DNA from: Acidobacteriota bacterium
GTDB taxonomy: Bacteria > Acidobacteriota > Terriglobia > Terriglobales > Acidobacteriaceae
Length of the DNA: 39,426 nt
Assembly (NCBI GenBank): GCA_028872955.1
Contig: JAGWNX010000028.1
Span: forward strand, 1 to 39,426
Reading direction: 5' to 3'
This document shows, piece after piece, positions 38,931-39,426 of the stretch. Position numbers and translations under genes: made by a program. Each line of letters starts with the position of its first letter. The first letter of the stretch is position 1. Under the pieces are notes generated by a model that saw nothing but the letters and a program-made list of their open reading frames with translations, ran no database searches and was not told the DNA's origin.

Positions 38931-39426
38931 ATGTCTCACTCGCTCGTCTCGCCCTTTATGGGAGAGTTTCTTGGCACTGCGGTGCTCATTTTGCTGGGCA
39001 ACGGCGTCGTAGCCGGCGTGCTGCTCAAGCGCTCCAAGGCAGAGGGCGCCGGCTGGATCACCATTACCGCAGGCTGGGGCCTGGCCGTCTTTGCCGGTGT
39101 CTTCACCTCCACGGCCTGGGGCAGCAGCGATGCTCACCTGAATCCCGCCATCACGATCGCGTCTGCGGTGCAGACAGGCGACTACGCCAAGCTCGGCGTC
39201 TATCTGCCGGCGCAGGTGCTGGGTGCGATGCTCGGCGCGTTCCTGGTGTGGTTGCTGTATCTGCCGCACTGGCGGGTGACGGAGGACGCGGATGCCAAAC
39301 TGGCCTGCTATTGCACGGGCCCGGCCATTCGACGGCCCTTTGCCAACTTTGTGGCAGAGGTGATCGGCACGTTCGTGCTCTACTTCGTGATTGCAGCCAT
39401 CACCTCGCGGGCAGCGGGTGGCGAAC
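38931..39426 (+). CDS. MIP-family glycerol facilitator/aquaporin (3' truncated)
   Basis: The frame is open from ATG 38931 to the end of the window, giving 165 residues of an expected 240-290. It begins MSHSLVSPFMGEFLGTAVLI; the EFLGT motif and the first half-helix motif DAHLNPAITIA (containing NPA) show it to be a MIP channel. Four hydrophobic segments are visible so far. The HLNPA form and the length of the loop before the next segment favour the glycerol-conducting GlpF branch over water-only aquaporins, but the second NPA and the selectivity filter lie outside the window. GAGG is 10 nt before the ATG. It is divergent from the GH42 gene with a 269-bp intergenic region containing two palindromes. 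Confidence 0.88.
   Translation, partial: MSHSLVSPFMGEFLGTAVLILLGNGVVAGVLLKRSKAEGAGWITITAGWGLAVFAGVFTSTAWGSSDAHLNPAITIASAVQTGDYAKLGVYLPAQVLGAMLGAFLVWLLYLPHWRVTEDADAKLACYCTGPAIRRPFANFVAEVIGTFVLYFVIAAITSRAAGGE

Noticed and set aside
1-39426. CRISPR arrays, tRNA or rRNA genes, insertion sequences, phage or plasmid genes
   Set aside because: No regularly spaced repeats, no cloverleaf or rRNA-like sequence and no transposase or integrase motifs were seen when reading both strands.

Overview
The window looks like the chromosome of a soil acidobacterium, probably Acidobacteriaceae (Terriglobus/Granulicella-like). The signs are GC-rich DNA, an Oar-type TonB-dependent receptor with an N-terminal carboxypeptidase-regulatory-like domain and an LKLYY C-terminus, several FG-GAP plus ASPIC/UnbV (CRTAC1-type) proteins, many secreted TPR proteins and several twin-arginine (RR-F-L) leaders. 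This assignment rests on gene content; no rRNA or tRNA gene is present. I saw no insertion sequence, phage gene or CRISPR array.

Region 1 (1-654) is the C-terminal end of an exported protein that starts outside the window. Region 2 (673-11773) is a compact island of 12 genes that appears to import and break down an unidentified nitrogen-containing small molecule. It encodes a complete NMT1/SsuABC-type ABC importer (lipoprotein SBP, ATPase, permease), an AtzE-like amidase, a CMP/dCMP-type deaminase, an FAD-linked (VAO/PCMH) oxidase, a creatininase-family amidohydrolase, a CocE-type serine hydrolase, a DUF3891 protein, an AtzH/HpxZ-like DUF3225 protein, an acetamidase/formamidase and a long-form RidA. 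The genes lie in three transcription units: amidase then SBP leftward; deaminase to DUF3891 rightward with stop/start overlaps; RidA-formamidase-AtzH leftward and convergent with the second. This is the best candidate in the window for an undescribed pathway.

Region 3 (11855-18721) holds a monohaem cytochrome c with a DUF2165 membrane protein, a Tat-exported xylose-isomerase-like TIM-barrel protein, a 944-residue PIG-L deacetylase-type protein and an APC-family amino-acid permease. Region 4 (18802-36467) is an outer-membrane/periplasmic module. A leftward operon (CRTAC1-thioredoxin-like-TPR fusion, TPR protein, CRTAC1 protein) is divergent from the TonB receptor. The receptor is followed by a terminator, a TPR gene interrupted by an in-frame TAG, a Tat-exported alkaline-phosphatase-superfamily protein and a protein of unknown function. 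The 420-bp divergent region carries two LacI-type operator-like palindromes. Region 5 (36556-39426) has a secreted GH42 beta-galactosidase divergent from a truncated glycerol-facilitator-like aquaporin, with further palindromes between them.

Several genes in regions 2 and 3 lack a Shine-Dalgarno sequence and instead have a TANNNT -10-like box 5-8 nt before the start codon, suggesting leaderless mRNAs. All functional calls come from reading protein motifs without database searches.
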